A stretch of DNA of 64,000 nucleotides from Pseudobutyrivibrio sp. YE44 (GCF_900104335.1 NZ_FMXT01000007.1:1-64000); one strand, 5' to 3'; shown: positions 45,649-55,251, counted from the first letter of the stretch. Numbers and translations are program-made. The notes: generated from the letters alone by a model not told the origin.

Positions 45649-47891
45649 AGCTTCTCCACCTCAATAGATGTATATTTCTGGTAGCCTTGGTGAAGCATAG
45701 CTGTGTCAAGATTTCCATTTTCATAGGTGAAGCTGTAGAGATTGTACTCACCCTCAATGTACTCAAAGTCTTCTCCATTATCCTGGTAATGCGAGCCCCA
45801 AGCACTATCGCCAGCTACCAAAAGTTTCAAGGTATCGTAAGGCTTTTCTCCCACATATTGAACTGGCTCATACATAGGAATAATGCTGCCTTCCTTGATA
45901 AAAATAGGGAGCACATCTATAGGCGCATCCACAATGATATGCTTCTTTCCAGAGAACTTTTCCTTAGTCCAGTAATTAATCCAATTTCCGTCTGGAAGAT
46001 ATACCATGCGCTTTGTGACACCCTGCTCTACAACAGGTGCCACCAACATATTTTCACCTACTAAAAATTCATTGTTGAGATTGAAGGTGTTTTCATCATT
46101 TTCATAATGAAGCACCAATGGTCTCATAACTGGAAGACCTGTAATCTGACTTTCAAAAAGCAGATCATAAATATATGGTAGAAATCTATAGTGAAGTTCT
46201 ACGTATTTACGATATACATCCACCACGTTTTCACCGAACTGCCATGGCTCCTGTAGCTTTTGTCCCTTAGCACAGTGATTTCTGAAGAAGGTGCAGAAGC
46301 ATGCCGCCTGAATCCAGCGCATTAAAAGTTCTGGGTTAGTGTCTCCGCCGAAGCCACCAATATCTGTACCTGCAATGGTGAATCCACTCATTCCAAGATT
46401 ACATAGCTGAGGAATCAGCATTTGAAGATGTGACCATACACTCTGGTTATCTCCCGTCCAAACTGCAGAATATTTCTGAGTTCCAGCATAGCAAGCACGA
46501 GTAATAACAAGTGGACGTTTGCCGGTAATTTCAGCCATACCTTCGTGGGTGGCCATGCTCATAAAGTGACCATAGACATTGTGAACCTCTGCATGGTTTG
46601 TAAGACGGTCACCAATATGAAACTTCACATCAAGAGGAAGTGGACCATTGAAGCTGGCAGGTTCATTCATGTCGTTCCAAATACCCTGCATGCCCATATC
46701 TACAAGCTTCTTATGGCTGTCAGCCCACCACTGTCGAACCTCTTCACGACCAAAATCTGGGTATACCGAATCCCCTGGCCAAACCTCATTTACATATATT
46801 TTGTCTTGGCTGTCATGGGCGAAATAATCCTTTTTCACGCCCTGGTCGTACATGAAGTAGCCCTTATCAACCTTTACGCCTGGGTCAATAATACAAACAG
46901 CCTTAAAGCCATCCTCAGCAAGCTCTGAAATAAGCTTTCCCTTTGGACCATATTCTTTTTCATCCCATGTGAAAACTCTAAAGCCCTCCATGTAGTCAAT
47001 GTCATACTGAACTGACTCGCAAGGGATTTTGTGCTGGCGCATCAGCTTTGCAACTGTGCGGATATCATTTTCACTCTCATAACCCCAGCGGCACTGATGA
47101 TAGCCCAATGTCCACAGCTGAGGAAGCGGAGCACGACCGGTAAGATAGGTGTAGTGCTCAATAACATCTGCAATGCACTCACCTGTCATAAAATACATAT
47201 CTAAGTTTCCATCATCAGCACCATAATAGAAATATTCGTTGGATTCCTTTCCCATATCCATGTAGCTATGGAAGGTGTTATCAAAGAAAAGGCCATAGGT
47301 GTAGCCTGGTCCCTTTCCAATGACAAAAGGAATAGATTTGTAAAGAGCTGGCATGTTTTCATGGTGAATTTGAGGAATATCCGAGTTCCAATTTTCGTAT
47401 GCATAACCACGCTTGTTTAAGAAGCCAGTCTTATCCCCCATACCATAGAATCTTTCACCCTCATTCAGTCTGAATATCTGCTGCACCTTATAATTCTGGT
47501 GATTACCACCCTGAATGTGGTGGCCCTCTGCCTCAAGAAGACCAACTGCCTCGTCAGAAAGAGTGTTTTCGAACCTTCTTTGTCCATTGTAGCTTGTTAG
47601 GATTTCGTCTCTGTATTTATCCGTAAATACGAAGCCAAAATCATCCCACATATTAAGAATTACAGCAGGTGTCTTTATCTGAACTGCCCCTTCATCCTCT
47701 ATAACTTCAAAGTCACAAGGAAGCGAAGGCTGGCCTTCAATTGCTATAGACTGATAATCCTTTTTCCAAAATGGAACAAGGACTCTTATAATCTCATCTG
47801 TAATGACCTGAACAATAACCTGCTGATTTTCGAATTCTATCTCAACAGTATTATCCACAGTGTTTACCTTTAATAACTTACCAAACTCCAT
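45645..47891 (-). CDS. GH31 family alpha-glucosidase
   Basis: A 748-residue glycoside hydrolase family 31 enzyme. The catalytic nucleophile Asp lies in GIWNDMNEPASF near residue 404. GMGDKTGFLNKRG, YHQCRWGY and DIDYMEGFRVFTWD are family segments, and GTDIGGFGGDTNPELLMRWIQ holds the active-site region near the acid/base. No signal peptide is seen, so it acts in the cytoplasm on imported alpha-glucosides. It lies 18 nt after the permease gene behind TTGGAGG. Confidence 0.94.
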   Translation of the reverse strand: MEFGKLLKVNTVDNTVEIEFENQQVIVQVITDEIIRVLVPFWKKDYQSIAIEGQPSLPCDFEVIEDEGAVQIKTPAVILNMWDDFGFVFTDKYRDEILTSYNGQRRFENTLSDEAVGLLEAEGHHIQGGNHQNYKVQQIFRLNEGERFYGMGDKTGFLNKRGYAYENWNSDIPQIHHENMPALYKSIPFVIGKGPGYTYGLFFDNTFHSYMDMGKESNEYFYYGADDGNLDMYFMTGECIADVIEHYTYLTGRAPLPQLWTLGYHQCRWGYESENDIRTVAKLMRQHKIPCESVQYDIDYMEGFRVFTWDEKEYGPKGKLISELAEDGFKAVCIIDPGVKVDKGYFMYDQGVKKDYFAHDSQDKIYVNEVWPGDSVYPDFGREEVRQWWADSHKKLVDMGMQGIWNDMNEPASFNGPLPLDVKFHIGDRLTNHAEVHNVYGHFMSMATHEGMAEITGKRPLVITRACYAGTQKYSAVWTGDNQSVWSHLQMLIPQLCNLGMSGFTIAGTDIGGFGGDTNPELLMRWIQAACFCTFFRNHCAKGQKLQEPWQFGENVVDVYRKYVELHYRFLPYIYDLLFESQITGLPVMRPLVLHYENDENTFNLNNEFLVGENMLVAPVVEQGVTKRMVYLPDGNWINYWTKEKFSGKKHIIVDAPIDVLPIFIKEGSIIPMYEPVQYVGEKPYDTLKLLVAGDSAWGSHYQDNGEDFEYIEGEYNLYSFTYENGNLDTAMLHQGYQKYTSIEVEKL

Positions 47892-47909
47892 GTAAACCCT
47901 CCAATATAT

Positions 47910-49034
47910 TTACAAAGCTTTCAGCACAAAGGCTAAAGCCAGCATAATTAGTAGAAATATGATATTTGCTACTGTGAATACCCCAATGTATTTTTTCTTA
48001 TCTGCACCGTCAATGTAGCTGTACTGCTTGAAGGAAATAAGACTTGCCATAGAAGCAATAAGCGTACCAAGTCCTCCAAGATTTGTACCAATGATAAGCT
48101 TTTCAATATTATCTGTAAAGCCTGAACAAAGAATTGCTGCTGGCACATTACTTATAAACTGACTGAGAAAAATTGAAACTCCCACCTCATTTATCTTCAA
48201 AAAGCTGCCAATTGCATCAGAAAGTGCTGGCATACGCTTGATGTTTCCGATGAATATGAATAAAAAAATGAACGTAAAAAGCAGAGAGTAATCCGGCTTT
48301 CTTAAAACACGTCTATCAAGGATTAGTGTAAGGACTACAACTATAGCTAAGCCGATTCTGTAATCCAACACCCTTGCAACCACAAGGATAGAAACAAAAA
48401 ACGTAAATACGTACATTCCAATCATCTTCTTATCTCTTGAAGTGCGATCATATATACGCTTTTCTGACAAGGCGACTGGCGCAGCTTTCACAAAAATGAA
48501 TCCACACAGGATAAGAAGAGCCAAGGCTGCCACACTATATGGAAGCATCAGCATAATAAAGCTAGGAAGACTCATTCCTGCCAAGGAATAAAGATAAAGG
48601 TTTTGTGGATTTCCCAATGGTGTAAGCATACTTCCAAGATTTGCTGCAATTGTCTCCAGGACAATCACTATGATATATAAATCTTTTCTGTTTGAAATGG
48701 ATAATGTGACTATTGAAAATGGCACGAAAGTAAGAAGTGCCACGTCATTGGTGATGAACATGCTGGAGAAAAAGCAAAGGGCCAATAGCACCAATACCAC
48801 GCCTCTGATAGAGGACATTTTTGCCACCAGAAGTTCGCCTATCTGACGAAACACCTGTAACCTTTGTAAGCCCGCCATAGTAATCATCAAAGCCAAAAGA
48901 ATACTCAAGGTTCTAAAATCAATGTAACTAATATACCTGCGATCTGGATGAACAACAAAACTTGAAACTATCGCTAATATAAATGTCACACACAGAACTA
49001 TCTCATTGTTTATAAATCGCTTTATAGACTCCAT
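47910..49034 (-). CDS. SLC13/ArsB-type anion permease
   Basis: A 374-residue membrane protein with about ten helices of the ion-transporter superfamily. The signature ETIAANLGSMLTPLGNPQNLYLYSL near residues 130-160 matches the ArsB/NhaD/CitM group, and VSIFLSQFISNVPAAILCSGF is the second pseudo-symmetric motif. The substrate could be an organic or inorganic anion. It appears to be first in the operon with the GH31 gene. Confidence 0.85.
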   Translation of the reverse strand: MESIKRFINNEIVLCVTFILAIVSSFVVHPDRRYISYIDFRTLSILLALMITMAGLQRLQVFRQIGELLVAKMSSIRGVVLVLLALCFFSSMFITNDVALLTFVPFSIVTLSISNRKDLYIIVIVLETIAANLGSMLTPLGNPQNLYLYSLAGMSLPSFIMLMLPYSVAALALLILCGFIFVKAAPVALSEKRIYDRTSRDKKMIGMYVFTFFVSILVVARVLDYRIGLAIVVVLTLILDRRVLRKPDYSLLFTFIFLFIFIGNIKRMPALSDAIGSFLKINEVGVSIFLSQFISNVPAAILCSGFTDNIEKLIIGTNLGGLGTLIASMASLISFKQYSYIDGADKKKYIGVFTVANIIFLLIMLALAFVLKAL

Positions 49035-49061
49035 TACTACTAATACTCCTAGACATAGAAA

Positions 49062-49107
49062 GACACCTCACCTGGCCTTCCCAACATGGGAAGGCTTATG
49101 AGATGTC
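49062..49107 (-). terminator. Terminator after proC, hairpin repeat copy 3
   Basis: A nested hairpin has outer GACACCTCA/TGAGATGTC and inner CCTTCCC/GGGAAGG stems. On the minus strand it is followed by TTTCT. It shares GACACCTCA and CCTTCCC with the repeats at 7590-7645 and 12366-12419. It ends 8 nt from the proC stop. Confidence 0.75.
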
Positions 49108-49114
49108 CAGATTT

Positions 49115-49909
49115 TTATAATTCTCTCGATTTCTCGATACAAACTCTCTCAGCCTCGATAACTGCGTTTCTAAAACCAAGTGCTTCAAGAGCTGCAACAG
49201 CTTCGATAGTAGTGCCACCTGGTGAGCAAACATTATCCTTAAGTACGCCTGGATGCTCTCCAGTCTCAAGAACCATCTTTGCTGAGCCAAGCACGGCCTG
49301 AGCGGCAAACTTGTAAGCCTGAGCACGAGGCATTCCCTCTGCCACTGCACCATCTGCAAGTGCCTCAATAAACATATATACATAAGCAGGTGATGAGCCG
49401 CTGATGCCAACAACTGCATCCTGCAATCTTTCAGGAACAATCTCTGCCTTTCCGAAAGATTCGAAAAGCTCTAAAACAGTCTCTGATTCTTCCTCTGTAA
49501 CTAGGTCGTTAGGTGAAAGCGCACTCATGCCCTCTCCAACAAGAGCAGGTGTGTTTGGCATAACACGAATGAGCTTAAGCTCCTTGCCAAAGAGGCTTGT
49601 CAATCTTTCTAAAGACTGGCCTGCTGCAATACTGACAACTACCTTGTCTGTAAAATCCATATCCTTGACGCCATCAATTGCATCTTTAAGATATTGAGGC
49701 TTTACAGCCAAGAAAACAATATCTGCAAACTCAACAACATCTCTGTTGCTGATGCTTGTGTTTACACTAAATTCCTCATTTACTTTGTCGAGAGCAGCTT
49801 GGAAAATATCGCTAGCCATAACATCTTCCGGATCCACAATACCAGAAGAAATAATTCCGCCCATCATTGCTGTTCCCATGTTGCCTGTACCGATAAAACC
49901 AATCTTCAT
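49115..49909 (-). CDS. proC: Pyrroline-5-carboxylate reductase
   Basis: Catalyses the last step of proline synthesis. The 264 residues have the NADP-binding GFIGTGNMGTAMMGGII at the N-terminus, VFLAVKPQYLKDAID, RVMPNTPALVGEGMSAL, and the C-terminal SPGGTTIEAVAALEALGFRNAVIEA signature. A GGAGG site precedes the ATG. It stands as a single gene between two terminators. Confidence 0.96.
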   Translation of the reverse strand: MKIGFIGTGNMGTAMMGGIISSGIVDPEDVMASDIFQAALDKVNEEFSVNTSISNRDVVEFADIVFLAVKPQYLKDAIDGVKDMDFTDKVVVSIAAGQSLERLTSLFGKELKLIRVMPNTPALVGEGMSALSPNDLVTEEESETVLELFESFGKAEIVPERLQDAVVGISGSSPAYVYMFIEALADGAVAEGMPRAQAYKFAAQAVLGSAKMVLETGEHPGVLKDNVCSPGGTTIEAVAALEALGFRNAVIEAERVCIEKSREL

Positions 49910-49923
49910 CTATATTTCCTCCA

Positions 49924-49969
49924 TAAAAAAGAAACCCTAAAACGACACCATAAGTGTATCATTTTAGGG
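49924..49969 (-). terminator. Rho-independent terminator after the FUSC-like gene
   Basis: The long hairpin CCCTAAAATGATACAC/GTGTCGTTTTAGGG is followed by TTTCTTTTTT on the minus strand, 17 nt beyond the FUSC-like gene and just before proC. Confidence 0.92.
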
Positions 49970-49986
49970 GATTTTTGTACAATCTT

Positions 49987-50493
49987 CTAAAATCCAAATA
50001 TATTAACCAGCACACCAATGGCGATACCTATAACAGTATCCAAAAATCTATTGCAGGCAAATAAATAGGGATTAGCATCCCCAATATGATTTACAACAAT
50101 ACTCAAAAACACTACACACGAAAAATACGAGGCCTGCTTTTTCTTAATCATCACAGAAGTATAAATTACCAACACAATCATACCAGAGGTTATAACTGAT
50201 CCAATATAATCATAGTCTGCTGTTTTCGGCAAAAGAAGTTGCTTTAAAACAACATATAGAAACCCATAAAAGGTTCCAATAAACGTTCCTATCATCCTTT
50301 GCTTTGCATTTTTAATTGTGCTTTCTCGTGTTGCCTGCATACACCATAGTGCTGAAAGTTGGGAGTAAAAAACTATTCCTGCACCATTTCTAAAATAATC
50401 CACAACAAAGCATAGCAGGACTGCTATTGCAGATTTTATTATTCGCATCCCAATTCTTGGAAACTCTAAATCTAGTTCTTTTAGTTTTTTCAA
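49987..50493 (-). CDS. FUSC/aromatic acid exporter family protein, short form
   Basis: A 168-residue protein with four to five membrane segments. FPRIGMRIIKSAIAVLLCFVVDYF and RMIGTFIGTFYGFLYVVLKQ match the first half of ArAE/FUSC transporters. The cytoplasmic C-terminal part seen in full-length relatives is absent. It starts at TTG, overlapping the nadE stop (TTGA). The substrate is unknown. Confidence 0.78.
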   Translation of the reverse strand: MKKLKELDLEFPRIGMRIIKSAIAVLLCFVVDYFRNGAGIVFYSQLSALWCMQATRESTIKNAKQRMIGTFIGTFYGFLYVVLKQLLLPKTADYDYIGSVITSGMIVLVIYTSVMIKKKQASYFSCVVFLSIVVNHIGDANPYLFACNRFLDTVIGIAIGVLVNIFGF

Positions 50494-52406
50494 ATCTTCT
50501 CAATTTCCTTCATCCAAAGATTAACTGCCGCATCACTTGGCATTCTAAAATCACCCCTTGGAGATAAAGTCACTGTACCAACCTTTGGTCCATCTGGCAT
50601 ACAACTTCTCTTAAACTGCTGGGTGAAGAATCGCCAATAAAACTTCTTCATCCACTTGAGTATTTCCTCTTTGCCGTACTCATTTTCAAAGGATTTTTGT
50701 GCCAGTCTAAAAATCTTTGCCGGAGGGAAACCAAATCTGAGCATGTAATACAAGAAATAATCATGAAGCTCGTATGGACCTACCAAATCCTCTGTCTTCT
50801 GAGAAATCTTTCCGTCCTCATCTGGTGGCAAAAGCTCTGGGCTGACAGGAGTGTCAAAAATATCATTTAGTGTGCTACTAAGAACTCCTACAGTTCTGCT
50901 TGCTTCGTATTCCACCAGCCATCTTACAAGTGTCTTTGGAATAGATGAATTTACAGCGTACATTGACATATGGTCACCATTATATGTGGCCCATCCCAGG
51001 GCAAGCTCTGACAAATCACCTGTACCAATTACAATTCCTCCAAGCATATTTGCTTTATCCATAAGGATTTGGGTTCGTTCCCTAGCCTGTCCATTTTCGT
51101 AGGTGACATCATGATTGTTAGCGTCCTGTCCTATGTCTTCAAAGTGCTGACATACACTGGCTTTTATATTGATTTCTTCAAGTGTTGTGCCATAGGCTTC
51201 CGCTAGTCTGCAAGCATTTGTGTAGGTTCTGTCTGTAGTTCCAAAGCATGGCATTGTAATACAGTGGATTCCCTTTTTATCAAGACCAAGTCTGTCATAG
51301 GCATGAACAGTTACTATGAGAGCCAGTGTGGAATCAAGTCCCCCCGACAGTCCTATAACAACATTCTTGCAGCCAATATGTTTGATTCTGGTCATGAGTC
51401 CAACTGCCTGCATGGTAAGAATCTCCTCACATCGACTATCCAGATCATTTTTTACAGTGGGCACGAATGGCGTCTTTGGTGGAACAAATGTTATCTCGTT
51501 GTCCTCAAGTTTTAATGAAAAGTCCGACTCATAGCTGTCGCAATTCGTATTTACGATATATGTATTCATACGTCTGCGTTCATGCACAAGTCTATTCACA
51601 TCCACATCAGCGATTATTATTTCATTGTCAAAAATTTTTGATTCCGCATATACGGTACCATTTTCAGCAATGATATTATGACCAGCAAAAACCATATCCT
51701 GTGTTGACTCTCCTACACCTGCATCAGCGTACGCATATGCGCAAAGAAGACTACCTGATTTTGACTTAATAAGATTTCTTCTGTAATCTGCTTTTCCAAT
51801 CACTTCATCACTTGCTGATAAATTGAAAATGATTGTAGCTCCGCTCTTAGCCAAATTCACTGATGGTGTTTCAGCAACCCAAAGATCCTCACAAATCTCA
51901 ATTCCAAATTTAAGGTTATTTATCTCCTTACATGCAAAGATATGGTTGCTACAAAGCAATGTGACTCCTGCTGCGCCAAAGCTAATCTCCTCTGTAAGCC
52001 CATCATCTGCTGGAGTGAAATGTCTTAGTTCATAGAACTCACTATAGTTTGGAATATTTCGTTTTGCTGTGGCACCAATTACCTGCCCTGCTTTAATAAC
52101 AGCTGCAATATTATACAGCTTATTTTTCACTTGATATGGTAGGCCAACAATAGAAACAATATCCACTTCAGCTGTGGCGCTGGCAATGTGTTCCACTGCC
52201 TTTATCGAACCCTTCAGCAATACATCCTGCAGAAATAAATCACCACAGGTATATCCTGTTATACATAATTCTGGAAAGCAAATAATCTTTACGCCCTTAT
52301 TTGAAGCTTCCTTTACTAATCTTACTATCTCGTCTGCATTGTGTTTAGTATCAGCCACCTTAATATCTGGTGTTGCACAGGCTATTTTTATAAATCCATC
52401 TTTCAC
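50490..52406 (-). CDS. nadE: Glutamine-dependent NAD(+) synthetase
   Basis: A two-domain enzyme of 638 residues that amidates deamido-NAD. The N-terminal nitrilase-type glutaminase shows IICFPELCITGYTCGDL (Glu), AKRNIPNYSEFYE (Lys) and FGIEICEDLW (Cys). The synthetase half has the ATP loop VIGLSGGLDSTLALIV and GTGDLSELALGWATY. I start at a GTG (52406) preceded by GGAAGG, giving KDGFIKIACATP. The ATG at 52424 lies in the T-run of the previous terminator. Confidence 0.95.
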   Translation of the reverse strand: MKDGFIKIACATPDIKVADTKHNADEIVRLVKEASNKGVKIICFPELCITGYTCGDLFLQDVLLKGSIKAVEHIASATAEVDIVSIVGLPYQVKNKLYNIAAVIKAGQVIGATAKRNIPNYSEFYELRHFTPADDGLTEEISFGAAGVTLLCSNHIFACKEINNLKFGIEICEDLWVAETPSVNLAKSGATIIFNLSASDEVIGKADYRRNLIKSKSGSLLCAYAYADAGVGESTQDMVFAGHNIIAENGTVYAESKIFDNEIIIADVDVNRLVHERRRMNTYIVNTNCDSYESDFSLKLEDNEITFVPPKTPFVPTVKNDLDSRCEEILTMQAVGLMTRIKHIGCKNVVIGLSGGLDSTLALIVTVHAYDRLGLDKKGIHCITMPCFGTTDRTYTNACRLAEAYGTTLEEINIKASVCQHFEDIGQDANNHDVTYENGQARERTQILMDKANMLGGIVIGTGDLSELALGWATYNGDHMSMYAVNSSIPKTLVRWLVEYEASRTVGVLSSTLNDIFDTPVSPELLPPDEDGKISQKTEDLVGPYELHDYFLYYMLRFGFPPAKIFRLAQKSFENEYGKEEILKWMKKFYWRFFTQQFKRSCMPDGPKVGTVTLSPRGDFRMPSDAAVNLWMKEIEKI

Positions 52407-52420
52407 TTTATTTTTCCTTC

Positions 52421-52460
52421 CCATAAAAAAATAAAAGACGCCTGCTAAAAAGCAGACGTC
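52421..52460 (-). terminator. Rho-independent terminator after ydcF-like gene
   Basis: The hairpin GACGTCTGCT/AGCAGGCGTC is followed by TTTTATTTTTTT on the minus strand. Its tail runs into the start of the nadE reading frame. Confidence 0.92.
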
Positions 52461-52524
52461 ATTGTCTTATGCAATTTTAATTCTTTTTATCTAATTTGGC
52501 AACATGGTGAGCCTGATGCAAGTT

Positions 52525-53262
52525 TTACTTAATAATATCTTTTAATATTCCAAAGGTTTCACGAACCATATTGTTTGGAAGGAATTGATATTCAGTGAAT
52601 GCAGCTATACCTGTGATTTCTGCATCTGTAGCTCTTTTCGCTAAAAGAGTTCCTCTGAAAAGATGAAAATTGTTGGTTACAATACCAATCTTAGTTGAGC
52701 TGTCATCATCTATCAAATCCAAAGCATTATTGATATTTTGTTTGGTATCTAGAGATTCTCTTTCTACAAGAATTCTATCTTCTGGAATGCCCTGCTCCAT
52801 AAGATATGCCTTGCCGCCTTCACCTTCACTGATTGATTCATTTGCCCCCTGTCCACCAGTAACAATGACAACCGTTTCTGGATTGCTGTTTAGATATTCT
52901 GCTGCTGCATCCAATCTAAACTTGTAAACAACACTTGGGCCCCAATCTCTCATTTGTGCCCCAAGGACAATGATGTAATCTGCCCCCTCATCACCTTTTG
53001 AAAAGAACTGAGTGAGTATGCAACCTTGACAGATAATGAATACAGTAAGTCCTACTGCTATGATTGCTCTAAAAATTTTTCTTATGATTTGGGGTACTTT
53101 TTCCCACAAGTTCTTCTTCTCCATGAACCATAGGAATCCAAAGAAGACTGCTGCAAAAATCCATATAATAAATGAAAATGTACCACTTCCTACCAAGAAA
53201 ACAGTCGCTGAATATAGTAATGATAATACTGCAAGTGCAGCGTATGTAATTCTTTTAGCCAA
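52525..53262 (-). CDS. YdcF/ElyC-type DUF218 membrane protein
   Basis: A 245-residue protein with three N-terminal membrane helices (about 5-25, 28-46, 63-85) and a DUF218 domain: DYIIVLGAQMRDWGPSVVYKFRLDAA, VVIVTGGQGANESISEGE, ILVERESLDTKQNINNAL and GIVTNNFHLFRG. Family members such as ElyC and SanA affect envelope integrity. The exact function is unknown. It starts at TTG and follows two acetyltransferase genes closely. Confidence 0.85.
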   Translation of the reverse strand: MAKRITYAALAVLSLLYSATVFLVGSGTFSFIIWIFAAVFFGFLWFMEKKNLWEKVPQIIRKIFRAIIAVGLTVFIICQGCILTQFFSKGDEGADYIIVLGAQMRDWGPSVVYKFRLDAAAEYLNSNPETVVIVTGGQGANESISEGEGGKAYLMEQGIPEDRILVERESLDTKQNINNALDLIDDDSSTKIGIVTNNFHLFRGTLLAKRATDAEITGIAAFTEYQFLPNNMVRETFGILKDIIK

Positions 53263-53295
53263 TTTATTTATAACCCTTTCCTTTAGGCTAATCGC

Positions 53296-53790
53296 CTAAT
53301 TTTCTATATTTTTTATCATCACAAGAACTCTTGAAGTCTTATCTCCCCAGGTCAATTCCTGTTGCTCCTTGCCTTCGAATCCCATCTTTTCCCAAAAGGG
53401 AATCACATTAGGTTCATGGTCATTAACAACATCAATCCTGATAGTCTTTGCACCCGCATTAATCATCTGATTTTCAAACAATCTGAAGAGGGATTTTCCT
53501 CTTCCAGCTTTTTGATATTTAAAATCCAGCATCATTAGTGATAAATATGCAGACCCATCTTTTTGAAGCATATAGTCAAGCACACCAACTGGATTTTCTT
53601 CATCATAAACAATATTGGAAATAAATCCATGGTCTTTCATTTCATGTAATTCATTTGTAATGAACCCCCTATCAACACTATCTCTACCAATATGATGGAG
53701 CAAAAAATCTTTATTAGAATTATATATATTCAAAGCTGCATCAATATCAGCTTCATTACCTGTATTTTTTCTGATTATCATTTTTTCCAT
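53296..53790 (-). CDS. GNAT family N-acetyltransferase
   Basis: A 164-residue GNAT protein. LSLMMLDFKYQKAGRGKSLFRLFE contains the acetyl-CoA loop in the variant form QKAGRGKS, and VNDHEPNVIPFWEKMGFEGKEQQEL is the C-terminal motif. The substrate is unknown. It is 6 nt downstream of a second, different acetyltransferase gene and 33 nt before the YdcF-like gene. Confidence 0.85.
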   Translation of the reverse strand: MEKMIIRKNTGNEADIDAALNIYNSNKDFLLHHIGRDSVDRGFITNELHEMKDHGFISNIVYDEENPVGVLDYMLQKDGSAYLSLMMLDFKYQKAGRGKSLFRLFENQMINAGAKTIRIDVVNDHEPNVIPFWEKMGFEGKEQQELTWGDKTSRVLVMIKNIEN

Positions 53791-53796
53791 CCGCTA

Positions 53797-54354
53797 CTAT
53801 AGCTTTTTATACATAGTTATCTCATCAATCCTTGTGCCATCATCTAATATAAATGCTTCCGGAAGGCGGCCCCATTCCACAAATCCCATCTTCTGATATA
53901 GTCCTTGGGCTTTAATATTATCTGAAAGAACCCCAAGCTCCATGTACTGATATCCTGCAGACTTTGCGAATTTTATAGCATACTCCATAAGAATAGTGCC
54001 TAAGCCTTCACCATGATATTCTTTTCTGACGGCAAGGCCTACACTACAACGATGAGTTGTTTTCCTGCCTTTGCCTGCATTTCTGACAGCAATATTTCCA
54101 ATTATTCTCTCGCCGTCAAAAATGGAAATCATTCCCTGTCGTTCATCTTCAAAAAGCTCTTTTTGCCTTTTCTTTTCAATAGTTATATCTTTATCTGTCA
54201 GGCCAACCTCATCTCCATATCTAGACATAAAATGAGTATCCTCAGATACCTGACGCATAAAATCAAGGAACTGCTCTGCATGGTCTGGACCAATAGGTGC
54301 AATTTTTAACTCTCTTCCGCTCTTACTAGTAATTTTTTCCGGTTCAAAATACAT
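53797..54354 (-). CDS. GNAT family N-acetyltransferase
   Basis: A 185-residue GNAT protein. SVGLAVRKEYHGEGLGTILMEYAIKFA holds the acetyl-CoA-binding HGEGLG loop, and LGVLSDNIKAQGLYQKMGFVEWGRLPEAF the C-terminal signature. It resembles acetyltransferases acting on small amines or peptides, but no substrate can be named. It is upstream of and probably co-transcribed with the second GNAT gene. Confidence 0.87.
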   Translation of the reverse strand: MYFEPEKITSKSGRELKIAPIGPDHAEQFLDFMRQVSEDTHFMSRYGDEVGLTDKDITIEKKRQKELFEDERQGMISIFDGERIIGNIAVRNAGKGRKTTHRCSVGLAVRKEYHGEGLGTILMEYAIKFAKSAGYQYMELGVLSDNIKAQGLYQKMGFVEWGRLPEAFILDDGTRIDEITMYKKL

Positions 54355-54424
54355 TTGATGTCTCCTATCTTCCGCTCATAAATAAATTATGATGATTATA
54401 GCCAAACACACCCCTAAAATCAAC

Positions 54425-54462
54425 AAAAGACTTGGGATGGTAATCATTACCATCTCAAGTCT
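54425..54462 (-). terminator. Terminator after the esterase gene
   Basis: The hairpin AGACTTGAGATGGTAAT/ATTACCATCCCAAGTCT is nearly perfect. It is followed on the minus strand by TTTTGTTG and lies 21 nt beyond the esterase stop. Confidence 0.82.
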
Positions 54463-54483
54463 CCTACTAGCATTTTTAAATTA

Positions 54484-55224
54484 CTAATTAATAAAAAAAC
54501 TATAAATAGCTTCTGAAAGCTCTTCTAAATGATTCACGTAGCAGTGGTCTGCTCCGTGGATTGGAATAAGCTTTGCATTTTTATACAGCTTTTCTGCTTT
54601 CTCTGCATAGTCAAATGGAACCGTCTCATCCTCATCTCCGTGGATAATAAGTACTTCCTTTTCATATCTTTCGATTTCATCTTCTACATGAATAGTCTGT
54701 GCTACACGAATATAATCGCCACATAACCACCAACCATCATTTGAGTATGCCTTCTCAGGAATATGTTTTGGATCAAATGTAGTACCCAAGATCATACCTG
54801 CTCTACATATCTCTGGTATCATCCAAGCTGGCGACATAGGGATAATTGCCTTAAAGTCATCTGGACACATGCCACCCACAAGCATAGTAAGCAATCCACC
54901 CTGAGAGTGACCGCATAAGTATAAATCTGTAACAAAGTCTAAAGACCTAGCATAATCTACTACAGAAAGTGCATTAGTTACCCACTTATAGAGTGTGTGC
55001 TTTTCAAATTCACCCTCACTTTGACCGTGGCCATACATTTCTACACGAAGTACAGCCACCTTAGCCTTAAGCATTGCATCCTTAACTGCAATAATGTGGT
55101 CTTCTTCCATATGACCGGTAAAGCCATGAATCAATATACAAAGAGGACACTTATCAGTGCCTTCAGGCTTTTCTAGCTTTGAATGTAATTTGATGCCATC
55201 GCTTTCAATAAAAAATTCTTCCAT
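54484..55224 (-). CDS. Alpha/beta hydrolase, Est1E-like feruloyl/cinnamoyl esterase
   Basis: A 246-residue serine hydrolase. The nucleophile is Ser107 in CGHSQGG, the acid is in LIIHGDEDETVPF, and the base is His in HGADHCYVNH. CPLCILIHGFTGHMEEDHI forms the oxyanion side and VAQTIHVEDEIERY the lid region. It reads very close to Est1E of Butyrivibrio proteoclasticus, which releases ferulic acid from plant wall arabinoxylan. There is no signal peptide, so it would act on imported oligosaccharide esters. The match is from memory, and related lipolytic roles are possible. Confidence 0.85.
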   Translation of the reverse strand: MEEFFIESDGIKLHSKLEKPEGTDKCPLCILIHGFTGHMEEDHIIAVKDAMLKAKVAVLRVEMYGHGQSEGEFEKHTLYKWVTNALSVVDYARSLDFVTDLYLCGHSQGGLLTMLVGGMCPDDFKAIIPMSPAWMIPEICRAGMILGTTFDPKHIPEKAYSNDGWWLCGDYIRVAQTIHVEDEIERYEKEVLIIHGDEDETVPFDYAEKAEKLYKNAKLIPIHGADHCYVNHLEELSEAIYSFFIN

Positions 55225-55251
55225 AATATTCTTCTCCTATCTATTAATAAA

